Positions 61,800-64,000 of a DNA stretch of 64,000 nucleotides are shown here, in pieces. This DNA is from an uncultured Corynebacterium sp. (GTDB taxonomy: Bacteria; Actinomycetota; Actinomycetes; Mycobacteriales; Mycobacteriaceae). The first letter of the stretch is position 1. Every line of letters begins with the position of its first letter. The notes under the pieces are model-generated. The model saw nothing but the letters and a program-made list of their open reading frames with translations. It was not told where the DNA came from and did no database searches. The stretch lies in contig NZ_CABTZR010000004.1 of assembly GCF_902489365.1 (NCBI RefSeq), positions 8,883 through 72,882 on the forward strand, read 5' to 3'. Made by a program: the position numbers and the translations under genes.

Positions 61800-62701
61800 T
61801 GAACACCGAATCTACCGGGGTCACCCTCTTCGGGCGAACCCGCTTTTCTCTGCGCGCGATGGAGAAGGTTATTAACGCCGCCATTGCGAGCGTGCCGGGA
61901 ACCGCGGCTGTCGACGCCAAACTAGCTGGCTTGGCCGGCCGCGCCTTTCCGCGCGTGATGGCGCAGATGGATCCGGATACGCAGATGGTCGCTGTCGACG
62001 TCGATATTGCCGTCTACTGGCCCTCCCCCGTCACCGACGTTGCGGCAGCCGTTCGCACGGCGATACGTGAGGCCGTGCGTGATTTCACCGGTTTCCGGAC
62101 CACCCGCGTCAACGTCACCGTGGGTGGCGCCGTGGCAGGCGAACGCACGACTGCCTTGGCGGTCGAGACACGGGCGCCGCTGCCGGCGCAGATCCCCGCG
62201 ATTGTGCCGGAGCGTGTCCTAAAGCCCATCACCACCGCGAACGGCGTGCCCGTGCGCCACATTGCGGCCCCACGCGAGGCTACGGTACGTGCTGTGGCGG
62301 CACCGGAGGGCCCGCGGGTGCGTGGTGTTGCTACGCCATCCGAGGTTGCGGTTCGCACGGAAGGTTTCGGCCCTTCAGAGCAGCGCTACCACGAGCTGCG
62401 GCCAATTCGCACGGCAGCACCGCAGCCGCTGCGCGTTATCGCGGACCCCGCGCCCGTCGAAGTCCGCTCGGTGGCGTCACCCCAGGAGTTCGCGTTGCGC
62501 CGCATCACTACTCCCCGCCCGGTCCAACCGCGACACGTGGACGTTCCGCAGGCACCAGCGCTGCGCTCCCCGCACGCCGAGCCGCTCCAGCTGCGCCCGA
62601 TTGAGATTCGGCCCTCGGCCGAGTTCACACGCCGGGTAGACGTCCCGCGCCCGGCGCCGCTGCGCGCCATCACGATCAACGAAGGAGGCCATTATGAGTG
62701 A
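61799..62701 (+). CDS. Asp23-domain protein with a long basic repetitive tail
   Basis: Residues 1-115 form an Asp23-type domain (AMEKVINAAIASVPGTAAVDAKLAG...VAVDVDIAVYWPSPVTDVAAAVRTAIREAVRDFTGFRTTRVNVTVGG). The remaining about 185 residues are a run of Val/Arg/Pro/Ala-rich, roughly 12-residue units (for example VRHIAAPREATVRAVAAP and VRSVASPQEFALRRI). No known family covers this tail; it may bind polyanions or the cell wall. The GTG start overlaps the previous stop; the end overlaps the next gene by 8 nt. Confidence 0.75.
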   Translation: MNTESTGVTLFGRTRFSLRAMEKVINAAIASVPGTAAVDAKLAGLAGRAFPRVMAQMDPDTQMVAVDVDIAVYWPSPVTDVAAAVRTAIREAVRDFTGFRTTRVNVTVGGAVAGERTTALAVETRAPLPAQIPAIVPERVLKPITTANGVPVRHIAAPREATVRAVAAPEGPRVRGVATPSEVAVRTEGFGPSEQRYHELRPIRTAAPQPLRVIADPAPVEVRSVASPQEFALRRITTPRPVQPRHVDVPQAPALRSPHAEPLQLRPIEIRPSAEFTRRVDVPRPAPLRAITINEGGHYE

Positions 62702-63272
62702 GAACTCCCTGCCCGTTGGCTTTGGTCAACGCCCGAAGGCCTCCCCGCCGGCGCGCGGCTGGACCATCATCCTGGGCATCGTCCTGCTCGTCGCCGCCGT
62801 GGTCGTGGGGCGTGAGGCCTGGGTAGTGGGTGCCGATGAGGGCGCTGCGTCGTGGTTGCAGCCGTTCATCGATGTGATGTCCTCCCCGGAGATCCACGGG
62901 TGGATGCTGGTGGCCGGCGGCGCGGCGATCCTCATCGGACTTATTTTGTTGTGGGCTGCGTGTGCACCGCGGAAGACGACGCACGTGCGGATTGGCTCCG
63001 AGGATGCGTCGATGTGGTTGCGCGCGGTGGACATTGCGCGGGTGGCGTCGGCAACGGCGCGTCGGGTGCCAGGAGCTACAGCAGCGCGCAGTAGGGCGCG
63101 GATCTCCGGGGACCAAGCGCGCATTACGGTGACTGCGACGGGCGATGCCGACGACGCGCAGCTTAAAGAGCGCGTAACTGAGGCGGTGACCGCGGCACTC
63201 GCGGCCATTACCCCGGCTCCGGACATCACCGTGGTGCTTGAGGATGAACAGGAGGAGATCGCTAATGTCTAA
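62694..63272 (+). CDS. DUF6286-type membrane protein
   Basis: The 192-residue protein has two membrane helices (GWTIILGIVLLVAAVVVGREAWVV and WMLVAGGAAILIGLILLWAA), then a soluble domain (THVRIGSEDASMWLRAVDIARVASATARRVPGATAARSRARISGDQARITVTATGDAD). This fits the DUF6286 family of actinobacterial Asp23 clusters. It overlaps both neighbours by 8 nt. Confidence 0.8.
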   Translation: MSENSLPVGFGQRPKASPPARGWTIILGIVLLVAAVVVGREAWVVGADEGAASWLQPFIDVMSSPEIHGWMLVAGGAAILIGLILLWAACAPRKTTHVRIGSEDASMWLRAVDIARVASATARRVPGATAARSRARISGDQARITVTATGDADDAQLKERVTEAVTAALAAITPAPDITVVLEDEQEEIANV

Positions 63273-63831
63273 GGCGCTTGCCGGCGTGGACCGTACGATC
63301 CTTGCCATTGTGGGAGTCCTGCTCATTGCTCTGGGCGCGTGGCCGATTCTCATCCATTTCGATGTCGCTTTTGCCACTTACCTGGCAACGTGGGTTGATC
63401 ACGACACATGGGCGGGCTTGCCGGGGCAGAGTTGGTGGCCCTATGCGCTGGGCTTGGCGACGATTGTGTGCGCTCTAGCCGGTCTGTGGCTTGTAATCAG
63501 CAACCTGCGGCACCATCGGTTTAGCGCGGTATCTTCGGAGCAATCGAATGAGGAGGGAGCGATTAAAACTGAGATGTCCGCGATTGCGGGCGCAGTGGCG
63601 GATACCCTCGCTGAGATTGAGGGCGTGGAGAAGGTCTCGCTGCTCGTCGCCTACGACCGCTCGCGGCCGACTCTGCAATACGAGGTCCTGGCGGATCCCG
63701 ATACCCCGCTCCTGCGGATTAAGGACGCCATTGAGGTCAACAACCGGGACTTCCGCGCGGCGTTCCCTGACGTGGATGTGGATACGCGGTACAAGGTCCA
63801 CTTCACGAAGGTGCGCAATGCGGTCGTCTAG
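63265..63831 (+). CDS. amaP: AmaP-family alkaline shock membrane anchor
   Basis: The 188-residue protein has two N-terminal membrane helices (DRTILAIVGVLLIALGAWPIL and WWPYALGLATIVCALAGLWLVI) and a cytoplasmic domain (SAIAGAVADTLAEIEGVEKVSLLVAYDRSRPTLQYEVLADPDTPLLRIKDAIEVNNRDFR...). In the AmaP family this anchor recruits Asp23. I chose ATG at 63265, which overlaps the upstream stop and has a GGAGGAGA site, over a longer start at 63238. It is followed by a strong terminator. Confidence 0.85.
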   Translation: MSKALAGVDRTILAIVGVLLIALGAWPILIHFDVAFATYLATWVDHDTWAGLPGQSWWPYALGLATIVCALAGLWLVISNLRHHRFSAVSSEQSNEEGAIKTEMSAIAGAVADTLAEIEGVEKVSLLVAYDRSRPTLQYEVLADPDTPLLRIKDAIEVNNRDFRAAFPDVDVDTRYKVHFTKVRNAVV

Positions 63832-63840
63832 ATACCGCCT

Positions 63841-63877
63841 ACCCTGCTCACAACACTGCCCGTGAGCAGGGTTTTCT
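63841..63877 (+). terminator. Terminator after the Asp23/AmaP cluster
   Basis: ACCCTGCTCAC (63841-63851) and GTGAGCAGGGT (63862-63872) form a perfect 11-bp stem followed by TTTTC. Confidence 0.85.
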
Positions 63878-63923
63878 TCTCTCCGGTTGCGGGGTTGCTG
63901 GTGCTGTTTTAGTCTCTGTGCCC

Positions 63924-64000
63924 ATGGGGGATATCGAAACCTACCTCCGCCTTCGCAACTCGGGGATTGCGCTGGTGGAGCATATACCTGGCACACCCGA
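63924..64000 (+). CDS. Possible partial CDS at the right edge
   Basis: ATG at 63924 opens a frame (MGDIETYLRLRNSGIALVEH...) that runs off the window. TAGTCT (63910-63915) sits 8 nt upstream, consistent with a leaderless start as seen elsewhere here. Too short to identify. Confidence 0.35.
   Translation, partial: MGDIETYLRLRNSGIALVEHIPGTP

Noticed and set aside
1..64000. tRNA or rRNA genes, insertion sequences, prophage
   Set aside because: I saw no cloverleaf, rRNA segment, transposase, integrase or direct-repeat pair at island edges in this window.

Overview
This 64 kb window comes from a high-GC actinobacterium, almost certainly a Corynebacterium. Four things support this: the S10/spc/alpha ribosomal supercluster in corynebacterial order, a minimal ESX-4-like type VII secretion system (T7SS) embedded next to rplM-rpsI-glmM as in Mycobacterium, a sortase-assembled pilus operon in the spaD-srt-spaE-spaF order, and many promoters whose -10 box sits 7-8 nt before the start codon (leaderless genes). 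I cannot name the species from the sequence.

Left part, mostly minus strand (1-26 kb). An AspT/YidE-type exporter runs off the left edge and ends an apparent unit glmS-alr-tsaE-exporter (cell wall amino sugar, D-Ala and tRNA t6A functions). A small T7SS-linked set (5998-8637) encodes an EspC/WXG-like protein, a 577-residue Pro/Glu/Cys-rich protein and a 90-residue charged protein. Next come glmM, five membrane-anchored proteins of unknown function (10275-14144), rplM-rpsI, two WXG100 proteins, a TIGR03931-like T7SS protein, eccC, then divergent eccD-mycP meeting eccB head to tail, and truA.

Middle part (26-43 kb). The ribosomal genes lie on the minus strand: infA, rpsM-rpsK-rpsD-rpoA-rplQ; secY-adk-map; rpsH-rplF-rplR-rpsE-rpmD-rplO; rplN-rplX-rplE. 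Plus-strand cargo is inserted between these blocks: a methyltransferase/FAD oxidoreductase pair matching tmsB-tmsA (10-methyl fatty acid synthesis), and a DUF6457 gene with fdhD, facing a formate/nitrite channel. An L,D-transpeptidase lies between map and infA.

Right part (43-64 kb). A SpaDEF-type pilus operon (major pilin, class C sortase, base pilin with LASTG, 2062-residue tip protein) sits between rplN and rpsQ. It is followed by a decayed sugar locus (EIIA remnant and frameshifted PfkB kinase). The full S10 operon (rpsJ to rpsQ) follows on the minus strand. The window ends with a plus-strand Asp23/AmaP envelope-stress cluster and the possible start of another gene.

The most interesting signal is a bipartite promoter-like element, GGAACC-N17-GTCC within a longer shared block, found upstream of only two units in this window: the EspC-like/Cys-rich set and the WXG100 pair. 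It looks like an ECF (SigM-type) promoter tying the Cys-rich set to type VII secretion although glmM, rplM-rpsI and an unknown five-gene locus lie between them. No tRNA, rRNA, CRISPR array or insertion sequence was seen.
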